Shown: positions 56,766-64,000 of the stretch, one piece after another
Layout of the letters: each line of letters begins with the position of its first letter
How positions within the stretch are numbered: position 1 is the stretch's first letter
Position numbers and translations under genes: made by a program
Source of the DNA: JBFXCK01 sp050182275
GTDB taxonomy: Bacteria; Pseudomonadota; Alphaproteobacteria; SHNJ01
Reading direction: 5' to 3'
Assembly (NCBI GenBank): GCA_050182275.1
Contig: JBFXCK010000002.1
Location: 62,001-126,000 of the forward strand
Length of the DNA stretch: 64,000 nucleotides
Notes under the pieces: model-generated
What the model was told of the DNA's origin: nothing
Seen by the model: the letters and a program-made list of their open reading frames with translations, nothing else
The model's database searches: none

Positions 56766-57923
56766 ATGTCTTTCGATTTTTCCGCCTTATTGCCCGGTTT
56801 AGCGCAAGGTGTGTGGGGATATTTCATCCCCTTTGTGCTGGTGCTCACCATTTTGGTGTTTGTGCATGAATGGGGCCATTATTTTATCGCGCGGCTGTGC
56901 GGCGTCCGGGTTGAAATTTTTTCCATCGGTTTTGGCCGCGAGATTTTCGGCTGGAACGATAGCCATGGCACACGCTGGAAATTCTCGCTTATTCCCTTAG
57001 GCGGCTATGTCAAAATGTTCGGCGATATGGATGTGGCTTCATCGCGCGCTAATCAGCGCGACTATAGCGAGGAAGAAAAGAAAGTCGCTTTCCCTTTTAA
57101 AACCACCGGCCAGCGGGCGGCGATTGTAGCGGCCGGGCCATTGGCGAATTTCTTATTTGCTTTGGTCGTTTTGGCCGGCTTGTTCATGGCGGTGGGGCAG
57201 CCTTTTACCGCGCCGGTCGTGGATAAAGTAATCCCGAACAGCGCTGCTTCCAAGGCCGGGGTTTTACCTGGCGACCGGATTATCACGATTGACGGCAGCG
57301 CGGTTGAACGGTTCGAACAAATTCAGCGCTGGGTGCAAAGAAGCCCGGGCGAGCAAATGCTGTTCGACATTTTGCGCAAAGAAAAAATGATTCAGTTAAA
57401 AATCGTTCCCGAAGTGGGCGAATTAACCGACCGTTTCGGCGGCAAGCATCAAATCGGCAAAATGGGCATTAGCAGCGGCAAGGTCGATTATATTAAGCAT
57501 GGGCTTGGCGGCGCTTTGGTTCAATCGGTCAAGGAAACTTACGACATTTGCGCCGCTACCTTAAAAGCGGTGGGGCAAATGATTATGGGTTTGCGCAGCG
57601 CCGATGATTTGGGCGGGCCGCTTCGCATTGCCGAAATGTCGGGCAAGGCGGCGCAGGAAGATATAGCCATGCTATTTATGCTGATGGCGATGCTGTCGAT
57701 TAATTTGGGCCTGCTCAATCTTTTTCCCATACCTTTGCTGGATGGGGGGCATCTGGTGTTTTACGCCGTTGAAATGGTGCGTGGCAAACCGGCCGATCAC
57801 CGCCTGCAAACCTTAAGTTCTATGGTGGGGCTTGCCCTGGTGTTGATGCTCATGGTATTCGCAACCTGGAACGACTTGGTTCATCTCAACGTAGTATCTT
57901 ACGTTAAATCGCTTTTCAGCTAA
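56766..57923 (+). CDS. rseP: Site-2 zinc metalloprotease RseP (PDZ, membrane)
   Basis: A 385-aa intramembrane protease. The zinc motif HEWGH is at residues 34-38. A PDZ domain (VIPNSAASKAGVLPGDRIIT, ~residues 155-175) is in the periplasmic loop. The third catalytic motif is LLNLFPIPLLDGGH (~315-330). RseP cleaves anti-sigma factors and signal-peptide remnants. Only one PDZ is clear, as in many alphaproteobacteria. It is followed 9 bp later by bamA. Confidence 0.95.
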   Translation: MSFDFSALLPGLAQGVWGYFIPFVLVLTILVFVHEWGHYFIARLCGVRVEIFSIGFGREIFGWNDSHGTRWKFSLIPLGGYVKMFGDMDVASSRANQRDYSEEEKKVAFPFKTTGQRAAIVAAGPLANFLFALVVLAGLFMAVGQPFTAPVVDKVIPNSAASKAGVLPGDRIITIDGSAVERFEQIQRWVQRSPGEQMLFDILRKEKMIQLKIVPEVGELTDRFGGKHQIGKMGISSGKVDYIKHGLGGALVQSVKETYDICAATLKAVGQMIMGLRSADDLGGPLRIAEMSGKAAQEDIAMLFMLMAMLSINLGLLNLFPIPLLDGGHLVFYAVEMVRGKPADHRLQTLSSMVGLALVLMLMVFATWNDLVHLNVVSYVKSLFS

Positions 57924-57932
57924 GGATTCACT

Positions 57933-60203
57933 TTGCCGCGTTTTACGTCTTTCTTTCTGTTGCTGGCGTTTGTGTTGCTTCATGCCCCTTTGGCACGGGC
58001 GCAATTTTCGTCGAATATAATTCAAGCTATTCAGGTCGAAGGCGTGGAGCGGATCGATAGCCTGACGGTGAAATCTTATATGGGCATCAAGGCGGGCGAT
58101 GAATTTAGCGCCGAAAATCTGGACCAAGCCTTAAAAAATCTTTTTAACACCGGCCTATTCGCCGATGTGCGCCTGAACAGGATGGATGGCACGTTGGTGG
58201 TGGAAGTCAAAGAAAATCCTGTCGTTAACCGCTTGGCGTTCGAAGGCAATAAAAAAATCGAGCTTGATACGCTGAAAAACGAAGTACAGCTAAAGCCACG
58301 CATGGTATTCACCCGCGCCAGGGTGCAGGCCGATGTTGACCGCCTGCTCACCTTGTACCGCCGCAGCGGGCGCTTTGGCGCGACCGTCGAGCCTAAGATT
58401 ATTCAACTGCCGCAAAACCGGGTCGACTTGGTGTTTGAAATCAGCGAGGGGGCGGTGACCAAGGTTGGGCGCATTAATTTTATCGGCAACCGCAAATTCA
58501 GCGCCGGAACCTTGCGCAGCGAAATCGCCACCAAGGAATCGGCCTGGTACCGTTTTTTCAGCTCTTCCGATTCTTACGATCCCGACCGCTTGAATGCCGA
58601 CCGCGAACTCTTGCGCCGCTTTTATTTGCGAAATGGGTATGTCGATTTCAGGGTGCTGTCTTCCGTGGCCGAACTCACCCCCGCGAAAAACGCTTTCATT
58701 ATTACTTTTACGGTTGATGAGGGCAACCGGTATAAGGTTGGCGATATCGAATTAAAAAGCGATTTGAAAAACTTAAAGGTTGACGTATTAAAAGATCAAA
58801 TCGCGCTTGAAAAGGGCGAATGGTATGACGCCGGGTTGGTCGATAAAACCATTGCTAACCTTACCAATGCCGCAGGCGATCAAGGATTTGCGTTTGTCGA
58901 TGTACAAGCCCAGCCCACCCAGCGCCGGGAAAGCAAAACCATCGATTTCACTTTTAACATTCAAGAAGGCAGCCGGGTTTTTATTGAGCGCATCAATATC
59001 AGCGGCAATGTGCGAACCTTGGACGAAGTAATCCGCCGCGAGTTCCGTGTGGCCGAGGGCGACGCCTATAACGTTTCCAAAGTCCGCCAGGCGCGTCAAA
59101 AGATTCAAGATTTGGGTTTCTTTGAAAAAGTTGAAGTCACCAATGAGCCGGGCGCTGCCCCCGACCGCACGCAAATCAATGTGGAAGTAGAAGAAAAGTC
59201 GACCGGCGAACTTTCCTTTGGCGCTGGCTTCTCAACCAGCGACAAAGTGGTAGGCGATATCCGTTTGCGCGAGCGTAATTTATTGGGTAAGGGGCAGGAT
59301 TTGCGCCTGGCCACTACGCTTTCCACGCGGCGCACCGAATTCGACATTGGCTTCACCGAGCCTTATTTCTTAGATCGCAAACTTGCCGCCGGTTTTGATC
59401 TATTCCATTTGACCCGCGATTTTCAGTCGGAAAGCGGTTATGATGAACGGCGCAGCGGCGGATCTTTGCGCATGCGCTATGATATTAGCGAACGGCTTAA
59501 TCAAGAAGTGCGCTATGGCTATAAGCAAGTTGACGTGCGTAATGTAAAGCCCTTTGCTTCCCGCTTTATTCGCGATCAGGAAGGGGTGAATACCACTTCT
59601 TCGGTGGGGCAAACCCTGCTCTATGACCGCCGGGACAGCCGGATTGATCCAACCAACGGGTATTATGTAAGATTTGGGCTCGATGTGGCCGGCCTAGGCG
59701 GCGATTCGCAATATATCAAACCCGAACTGGGCGCGGGCTATTATTACCCCTTAGGCGAAAATACGGTAGTATCCTTGCTGGGGAATGCCGGATTGGTAGA
59801 AGGAATTGGCAAAAATGTGCTGATTACCGACCGCTATTTCCTTGGCGGCTCCTCTTTCCGGGGATTTAGGATTGCCGGTATCGGCCCCCGCGACCGCTCG
59901 ACAGAAGACGCTTTAGGCGGTAAATATTATGCCAAAGGCACGACCGAGATAACTTTTCCTCTTGGTTTACCGGCAGAACTCGGTATCTTAGGCTCGCTCT
60001 TTAGCGATTTTGGGACCCTAACCGGCCTGGATGAGGAAGATGCGAATGTTGAGGACACGGGTAAAATCCGTGTTTCGGTGGGGGCAGGATTATCGTGGCG
60101 CTCGCCTTTCGGTCCAATCCGCATTGATATGGCGGTGCCGTTGATCGAAGAGGAAGGCGACAAGCGGGAATTCTTCCAGTTTAATTTTGGTACTCGTTTC
60201 TAA
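57933..60203 (+). CDS. bamA: Outer membrane protein assembly factor BamA
   Basis: A 756-aa essential OMP insertase. TTG at 57933 is the start, supported by AAGGA upstream and a signal peptide (LLLAFVLLHAPLARA); the next Met is past the first strand. Five POTRA domains fill residues ~25-420 (IQVEGVERIDSLTVKSYMGI, INFIGNRKFSAGTLRSEI, INISGNVRTLDEVIRREF). The beta barrel follows (~420-756), with SSFRGFRIAGIGPRD (the FRGF substrate/lid motif) and a C-terminal Phe (FNFGTRF). Confidence 0.97.
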   Translation: MPRFTSFFLLLAFVLLHAPLARAQFSSNIIQAIQVEGVERIDSLTVKSYMGIKAGDEFSAENLDQALKNLFNTGLFADVRLNRMDGTLVVEVKENPVVNRLAFEGNKKIELDTLKNEVQLKPRMVFTRARVQADVDRLLTLYRRSGRFGATVEPKIIQLPQNRVDLVFEISEGAVTKVGRINFIGNRKFSAGTLRSEIATKESAWYRFFSSSDSYDPDRLNADRELLRRFYLRNGYVDFRVLSSVAELTPAKNAFIITFTVDEGNRYKVGDIELKSDLKNLKVDVLKDQIALEKGEWYDAGLVDKTIANLTNAAGDQGFAFVDVQAQPTQRRESKTIDFTFNIQEGSRVFIERINISGNVRTLDEVIRREFRVAEGDAYNVSKVRQARQKIQDLGFFEKVEVTNEPGAAPDRTQINVEVEEKSTGELSFGAGFSTSDKVVGDIRLRERNLLGKGQDLRLATTLSTRRTEFDIGFTEPYFLDRKLAAGFDLFHLTRDFQSESGYDERRSGGSLRMRYDISERLNQEVRYGYKQVDVRNVKPFASRFIRDQEGVNTTSSVGQTLLYDRRDSRIDPTNGYYVRFGLDVAGLGGDSQYIKPELGAGYYYPLGENTVVSLLGNAGLVEGIGKNVLITDRYFLGGSSFRGFRIAGIGPRDRSTEDALGGKYYAKGTTEITFPLGLPAELGILGSLFSDFGTLTGLDEEDANVEDTGKIRVSVGAGLSWRSPFGPIRIDMAVPLIEEEGDKREFFQFNFGTRF

Positions 60204-60225
60204 ACAAGGATAAAGGAAGGTCAGT

Positions 60226-60807
60226 ATGTTTATGCGTTTCGCGGTATGTGTGTTTTTGGCGGTTATGGCGGTTCAACCGGCGGTGCTGGCGGCGGAAACG
60301 CCAGCTACAGCCACGGCCAAGCCGATGAGCATGGCGGTGCTCGATGTCCAGCAAATTCAGCGTGACAGCAAGGCTGGTAAGAACATCCAAGGCCAAGTGG
60401 AAAAATTACTAAAATCTTTTCAAGATGAATTCGCCAAGCAGGAAGAAAAACTGCATGCCGAAGACCAAGAATTGACCAAGTTGCGTTCCACGCTTTCGCC
60501 GGAAGAATTTGGCAAGCGCCAAGCGGCTTTTCAGGAAAAAGTGATTAAGGCGCAACGCGCCGCGCAAAAAAAGCGCCGTCAATTGGAGGAAGGCATTAAC
60601 ACCGCCCGCCAGCAATTGGAAAACAGCATCGTTGAAGTGGTTGGCAAAATCGCCGAACAGCGCAATTTGACGGTAGTGCTGGCCCGCAACCAAGTATTCT
60701 TGGCGCAAAAGAGCATTGATATCACCAAGGAAGTCGTCGCCGGCGTGGATGCTAAAGTGCAATCGATTCCGGTGAAGATTACCGAAATTAAAGAAACAAA
60801 GGGCTAA
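60226..60807 (+). CDS. skp: Periplasmic chaperone Skp/OmpH
   Basis: A 193-aa protein with a signal peptide (FAVCVFLAVMAVQPAVLAA), a conserved AVLDVQQIQRDSKAGKNIQ segment and a long helical hairpin (SFQDEFAKQEEKLHAEDQEL to RRQLEEGINTARQQLENSIV). It carries unfolded OMPs to BamA and is encoded directly after it. The Ala/Thr-rich segment before the core is not unusual. Confidence 0.93.
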   Translation: MFMRFAVCVFLAVMAVQPAVLAAETPATATAKPMSMAVLDVQQIQRDSKAGKNIQGQVEKLLKSFQDEFAKQEEKLHAEDQELTKLRSTLSPEEFGKRQAAFQEKVIKAQRAAQKKRRQLEEGINTARQQLENSIVEVVGKIAEQRNLTVVLARNQVFLAQKSIDITKEVVAGVDAKVQSIPVKITEIKETKG

Positions 60808-60832
60808 GACACCAACTTTAAGGGAGAAGGAT

Positions 60833-61864
60833 ATGGCGGATCCGCGCTTTTTTACCCGGGCGGGGCCGTTTACATTGGCAGAGCTGGCCAAACGTTCAAA
60901 CGCCGCTTTAAGCAGCGCGGCTGATCCTGAACGCCAGTTCATCGACGTCGCGCCGCTGGACGAGGCCGGGCCCGACCAAGTCAGCTTTCTCGATAACCCA
61001 AAATATTTAGATGCTTTTTTGGTCAGCCAGGCCGGCGCGTGCGTGGTATCGCCCGGCTATGCCGGCAAGGCGCCGCCGGCAATGGATTTATTGATTGCCA
61101 AGGAACCCTATAAGGCCTATGCGTTAATCGCGCAGGCCTTCTATCCGCCGGAAACTTTTAAGCCGGGAATTGATAAGACCGCACTAATCGATCCTAGCGC
61201 CAAAATCGGTAAAGATTGTTATATCGGCGCCTATGTGGTGATCGGGGCGAAGGCGGAAATCGGCGCGCGCTGCCGGATCGAAGCGCAAAGCACAATCGGC
61301 CCTGGCGTTGTAATCGGCGATGAGTGCGTGGTTGGCGTCAATTCCACCATTACTCATGCGATTATCGGCAAAAGAAGCATCATTTATACCGGCGTTCGAA
61401 TTGGGCAAAGCGGTTTTGGTTTTGCGCCCGATGCCCAAGGTCCGGTCAAGGTGCCGCAGCTAGGGCGTGTTATAATTGGCGATGATGTTGAGGTGGGCGC
61501 TAATGCCGCTATCGACCGGGGCAGCGCCGGGGATACCGTTATTGGCCCTGGCTGTATGATCGATAATTTGGTGCAAATCGGCCATAATGTTAAGCTAGGC
61601 CGCGGCTGTGTGGTGGTGGCGCAAGTAGGGATTGCAGGCTCTACGATTTTGGAAGATTATGTCATGCTCGGCGGCCAGGCGGGTATTGCCGGTCATATTA
61701 AGCTTGGCCGGGGCGCTAAGGTAGCGGGCAAGTCGGGCGTCATGCGTGATGTCGAGCCGGGCGCCGCAGTTGGCGGCATTCCCGCCGTATCCATGCGCCA
61801 ATGGCACCGGCAAACCGCGGCGGTGCAGCATTTGATAAATAGTAAAAAGCCAGTTGAGGAATAG
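60833..61864 (+). CDS. lpxD: UDP-3-O-(3-hydroxyacyl)glucosamine N-acyltransferase LpxD
   Basis: A 343-aa trimeric enzyme, third step of lipid A synthesis. The N-terminal uridine-binding domain (QVSFLDNPKYLDAFLVSQAG) precedes hexapeptide repeats from residue ~115. IGQSGFGFAPDAQGPVKVPQ and NLVQIGHNVKLGRGCVVVAQ (catalytic His in IGHNV) are characteristic. C-terminal helix present. Confidence 0.96.
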   Translation: MADPRFFTRAGPFTLAELAKRSNAALSSAADPERQFIDVAPLDEAGPDQVSFLDNPKYLDAFLVSQAGACVVSPGYAGKAPPAMDLLIAKEPYKAYALIAQAFYPPETFKPGIDKTALIDPSAKIGKDCYIGAYVVIGAKAEIGARCRIEAQSTIGPGVVIGDECVVGVNSTITHAIIGKRSIIYTGVRIGQSGFGFAPDAQGPVKVPQLGRVIIGDDVEVGANAAIDRGSAGDTVIGPGCMIDNLVQIGHNVKLGRGCVVVAQVGIAGSTILEDYVMLGGQAGIAGHIKLGRGAKVAGKSGVMRDVEPGAAVGGIPAVSMRQWHRQTAAVQHLINSKKPVEE

Positions 61865-61866
61865 TA

Positions 61867-62316
61867 ATGACCAAAATCGATATGCTTGACGTTAATCGTA
61901 TTAAGGAAATGATCCCGCATCGTTATCCGATGCTGATGATCGACCGCGTGCTTGATTTAGTGCCCGGCGAAAGCGCGATCGGCATTAAAAACGTTACCGC
62001 CAATGAGCCGTTTTTCCAAGGGCATTTTCCGCAGCGCCCCGTGATGCCGGGAGTGCTGATTATTGAGGCCATGGCGCAAACCGCAGCGGTGCTGGTCGTA
62101 CATACGCTGGGCAAGCAAGCCGAAGGAAAATTGGTTTATTTTATGACGGTGGATGAAGCGCGTTTCAGGAAACCTGTGGCGCCGGGCGATCAATTGAAGG
62201 TTCATGTGCAAAAAGAACGCAGCCGCGGCAATGTATGGCGTTTTAAGGGCGAGGCCAAAGTGGGCGATGTGTTAGTGGCGGAAGCAATTTATTCGGCGAT
62301 GATTCTGGATGAGTAA
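61867..62316 (+). CDS. fabZ: (3R)-hydroxyacyl-ACP dehydratase FabZ
   Basis: A 149-aa hot-dog fold enzyme of fatty acid elongation. IPHRYPMLMIDRVLDLVPGE, then FQGHFPQRPVMPGVLIIEAM with the catalytic His (GHFP) and Glu (IEAMAQ). Its placement between lpxD and lpxA is conserved. It overlaps lpxA by 8 bp. Confidence 0.97.
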   Translation: MTKIDMLDVNRIKEMIPHRYPMLMIDRVLDLVPGESAIGIKNVTANEPFFQGHFPQRPVMPGVLIIEAMAQTAAVLVVHTLGKQAEGKLVYFMTVDEARFRKPVAPGDQLKVHVQKERSRGNVWRFKGEAKVGDVLVAEAIYSAMILDE

Positions 62317-63109
62317 CATTCACCCAACCGCACTTGTGGCAAAGGGCGCCAGGCTTGGCGCCGATGTAAAAATCGGCCCCTATTGCACCATTGGCGCCGA
62401 TGTGACATTGGGCGATGGAGTTACGTTAATCAGCCATGTGGTGATCGATGGGTTAACCACCATCGGCAAGGGTACCACAATTTATCCTTTCGCCGTGCTG
62501 GGCACGCCGCCGCAAGATTTAAAATTCAAGGGCGAAAAATCACGCCTTGAAATTGGCGCGAATAATATTATCCGCGAACATGTCACCATGAATCCGGGCA
62601 CCGAGGGTGGCGGGTTGCTAACCAAAGTGGGCGATCATTGCTTATTCATGGTTGGCGTGCATGTGGCGCATGATTGCAAAATTGGCGACCATGTCATTAT
62701 GGCGAATAATGCAACTTTGGCCGGGCATGTGCAAATCGGCAATTATGCGATTATTGGCGGGCTTTCGGCGGTGCATCAGTTTGTGCGCATCGGCGCGCAT
62801 GCCATGATCGGCGGCATGTCGGGCGTGGAAAACGACGTGATACCTTACGGTTCGGTCATGGGCGAGCGCGCCAGGCTTTCCGGGCTTAATATAGTCGGTC
62901 TCAAACGCCGTGGCTTTGAACGGGAGGCGATTCATGCGCTTCGTAACGCCTATCGCCTCATGTTCGCGCCGGAAGGCACATTGGCCGAGCGCTTGGAAGA
63001 TGTCGCCAATACTTTCAAAGACAATCCCGCTGTTATTGATATTATTAAATTCATTCAATCCGATTCCTCGCGGGCGATTTGCCAGCCTAAAGACGCGAAT
63101 GCCGCATGA
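62309..63109 (+). CDS. lpxA: UDP-N-acetylglucosamine acyltransferase LpxA
   Basis: A 266-aa left-handed beta-helix enzyme, first step of lipid A synthesis. SNIHPTALVAKGARLGADVK starts the hexapeptide repeats. GVHVAHDCKIGDHVIMANNA contains the catalytic His, and HQFVRIGAHAMIGGMSGV is the family hallmark. The C-terminal helical domain follows (LRNAYRLMFAPEGTL). It overlaps lpxI by ATGA. Confidence 0.97.
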   Translation: MSNIHPTALVAKGARLGADVKIGPYCTIGADVTLGDGVTLISHVVIDGLTTIGKGTTIYPFAVLGTPPQDLKFKGEKSRLEIGANNIIREHVTMNPGTEGGGLLTKVGDHCLFMVGVHVAHDCKIGDHVIMANNATLAGHVQIGNYAIIGGLSAVHQFVRIGAHAMIGGMSGVENDVIPYGSVMGERARLSGLNIVGLKRRGFEREAIHALRNAYRLMFAPEGTLAERLEDVANTFKDNPAVIDIIKFIQSDSSRAICQPKDANAA

Positions 63110-63915
63110 GCAAGCTTGGAATTATCGCCGGTTCCGGCAAATTGCCGCAAAATGTCGCTAAAGCCGCGCAAGATCAGGGTTGCGAGGTTTTTGTGGTGGC
63201 GCTCGAAGGCCAAACCGATGAATTATGGCTTTCTTCTTTTCCGCATGGTTGGCACAAGCTGGGCCAGGTGCAAAAAGTTTTCGACAGTTTAAAAAACAAC
63301 GGCGTCGATGAGGTTATTTTGATCGGTGCGGTCAAGCGCCCCTCGGTTTTTCAATTGGGCCTTGATGCTCGCGCTACCAAAATCGTTTCCAAACATGGCA
63401 TGGATATTTTCAAGGGCGATGATGCGCTGTTGCGGGTCTTGATGAATGAGCTGGAGGGCGAAGGTTTTAAAGTGCGCGCCGCCAATGATTTTTTAGATAC
63501 TACGGCGCCTTTGGGCGTTTTGGGCCAACATCAGCCCGATGATTTAGCCCAGCAAGACATAAAACGCGGAGTTGAGATTTTACACAGCTTGGCCCCCCAT
63601 GATGTGGGGCAGGCGGTTGTGGTGCAACAAGGCATGGTCTTGGGAATCGAGGCGGCCGAAGGAACCGATGGCCTGCTGGAGCGCGTTAAAAAATTAAAAC
63701 GCGATGGCGCAGGCGGCATAGTGGTGAAACTTTTTAAAACTACTCAGGATAAACGCGCGGATGTGCCCACCGTCGGCCCCGGCACTGTTGAAAAAGCGCA
63801 CAGCGCCGGTTTACGCGGCATCGCCTTTAGCGCCGGCAAGACGCAATTGGTGGATCAAGAAGAATTAATCGAAAAGGCCAATAAATTGGGGCTGTTTTTG
63901 GTCGGTATTAAATAA
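63106..63915 (+). CDS. lpxI: UDP-2,3-diacylglucosamine pyrophosphatase LpxI
   Basis: A 269-aa DUF1009-type enzyme that makes lipid X; it replaces LpxH in alphaproteobacteria. KLGIIAGSGKLPQNVAKAAQ, DEVILIGAVKRPSVFQLG, GDDALLRVLMNELEGEGFKV and GIEAAEGTDGLLERVKKL are typical. lpxB, which often comes next, is not here; instead a convergent gene ends 8 bp inside the lpxI stop. Confidence 0.95.
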   Translation: MSKLGIIAGSGKLPQNVAKAAQDQGCEVFVVALEGQTDELWLSSFPHGWHKLGQVQKVFDSLKNNGVDEVILIGAVKRPSVFQLGLDARATKIVSKHGMDIFKGDDALLRVLMNELEGEGFKVRAANDFLDTTAPLGVLGQHQPDDLAQQDIKRGVEILHSLAPHDVGQAVVVQQGMVLGIEAAEGTDGLLERVKKLKRDGAGGIVVKLFKTTQDKRADVPTVGPGTVEKAHSAGLRGIAFSAGKTQLVDQEELIEKANKLGLFLVGIK

Positions 63916-64000
63916 CCGCCTCTAGACGGGCGATAACCTCATCCTTGCCGATCAGGCCTAATAAATCGGAAATTGGCAATTGCGTGATCGTGCCGGTTAA
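63908..64000 (-). CDS. gltX: Glutamyl-tRNA synthetase, C-terminal end (partial)
   Basis: The last 30 codons of a minus-strand gene running off the window. The peptide LTGTITQLPISDLLGLIG then KDEVIARLEAVI matches the usual GltX end (LTG...P.....LP.IG+E....RL). The stop at 63908-63910 overlaps the end of lpxI. Only the end is visible, so the name is probable, not certain. Confidence 0.7.
   Translation of the reverse strand, partial: LTGTITQLPISDLLGLIGKDEVIARLEAVI

Overview
The window is chromosomal DNA of a flagellated alphaproteobacterium with moderate GC content. The evidence is the pairing of fliX divergent to flgI, an Usg-family gene, a short (about 436 aa) ProRS, a DksA that has lost most zinc-finger cysteines, LpxI instead of LpxH, a FlgJ without a muramidase domain, a Phasin_2 protein, and a CIRCE-controlled groESL. 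The genus cannot be fixed from sequence alone. No rRNA, tRNA, CRISPR array, insertion sequence or phage was seen.

Layout. (1) 1-5.6 kb, minus strand: the 5' part of fliD (cut by the window edge), a small FlaG-position protein and three tandem flagellin genes. Their two ends are nearly identical and their middles differ; each gene is followed by a hairpin and preceded by a leader with a conserved GGA-containing element. (2) 5.7-16.8 kb: a sugar and glycosylation region with an SDR epimerase/reductase, two TPR-GT41 (O-GlcNAc-transferase-like) proteins, a CmcI-like protein, a helical-repeat orphan, and rfbF-rfbG-methyltransferase-rfbC for a CDP-deoxysugar. (3) 16.8-22.9 kb: fliW, flgL, a 53-aa ORF, flgK, an flgN-like gene, flgJ and flgI on the minus strand, with fliX divergent. 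The minus-strand genes from flgI down to rfbC (22216 to 13115) are packed with gaps of 20 bp or less, so hook-filament junction genes and sugar genes look like one transcription unit. (4) 23-37 kb: housekeeping and metabolic genes (dksA, a GltD-PyrK/NfnAB-like fusion, usg, groES-groEL, a secreted protein with a VPxP-type C-terminal anchor, a HIT-like protein, lysS, a PBP5-like carboxypeptidase with SPOR domain, phasin, an RlmD-type methyltransferase, aquaporin, a HIT protein). (5) 37.4-41.5 kb: a structured non-coding leader and two translationally coupled flagellins of about 625 aa whose central domain is a seven-repeat FG-GAP/VCBS propeller. (6) 41.7-50.7 kb: a tandem LOG-domain protein, proS, lolC-lolD, dnaE and bdhA. 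(7) 51-64 kb: the conserved rpsB-tsf-pyrH-frr-uppS-cdsA-dxr-rseP-bamA-skp-lpxD-fabZ-lpxA-lpxI run, with the 3' end of a convergent gltX at the edge.

How it fits together. Regions 1-3 and 5 form a flagellar filament locus with five flagellin genes of two classes, a filament cap, hook-filament junction proteins, the P-ring, an assembly regulator and FliW. They sit with the genes to make a CDP-linked 6-deoxy, probably C-methylated, sugar and with two candidate glycosyltransferases of the architecture used for flagellin glycosylation in Caulobacter (FlmG). The most unusual item is the pair of flagellins with an integrin-like beta-propeller in the surface-exposed domain. The second is the GGA-in-loop hairpin in the leaders of the three classical flagellins, which with fliW suggests FliW/CsrA-type translational control; no csrA lies in this window.
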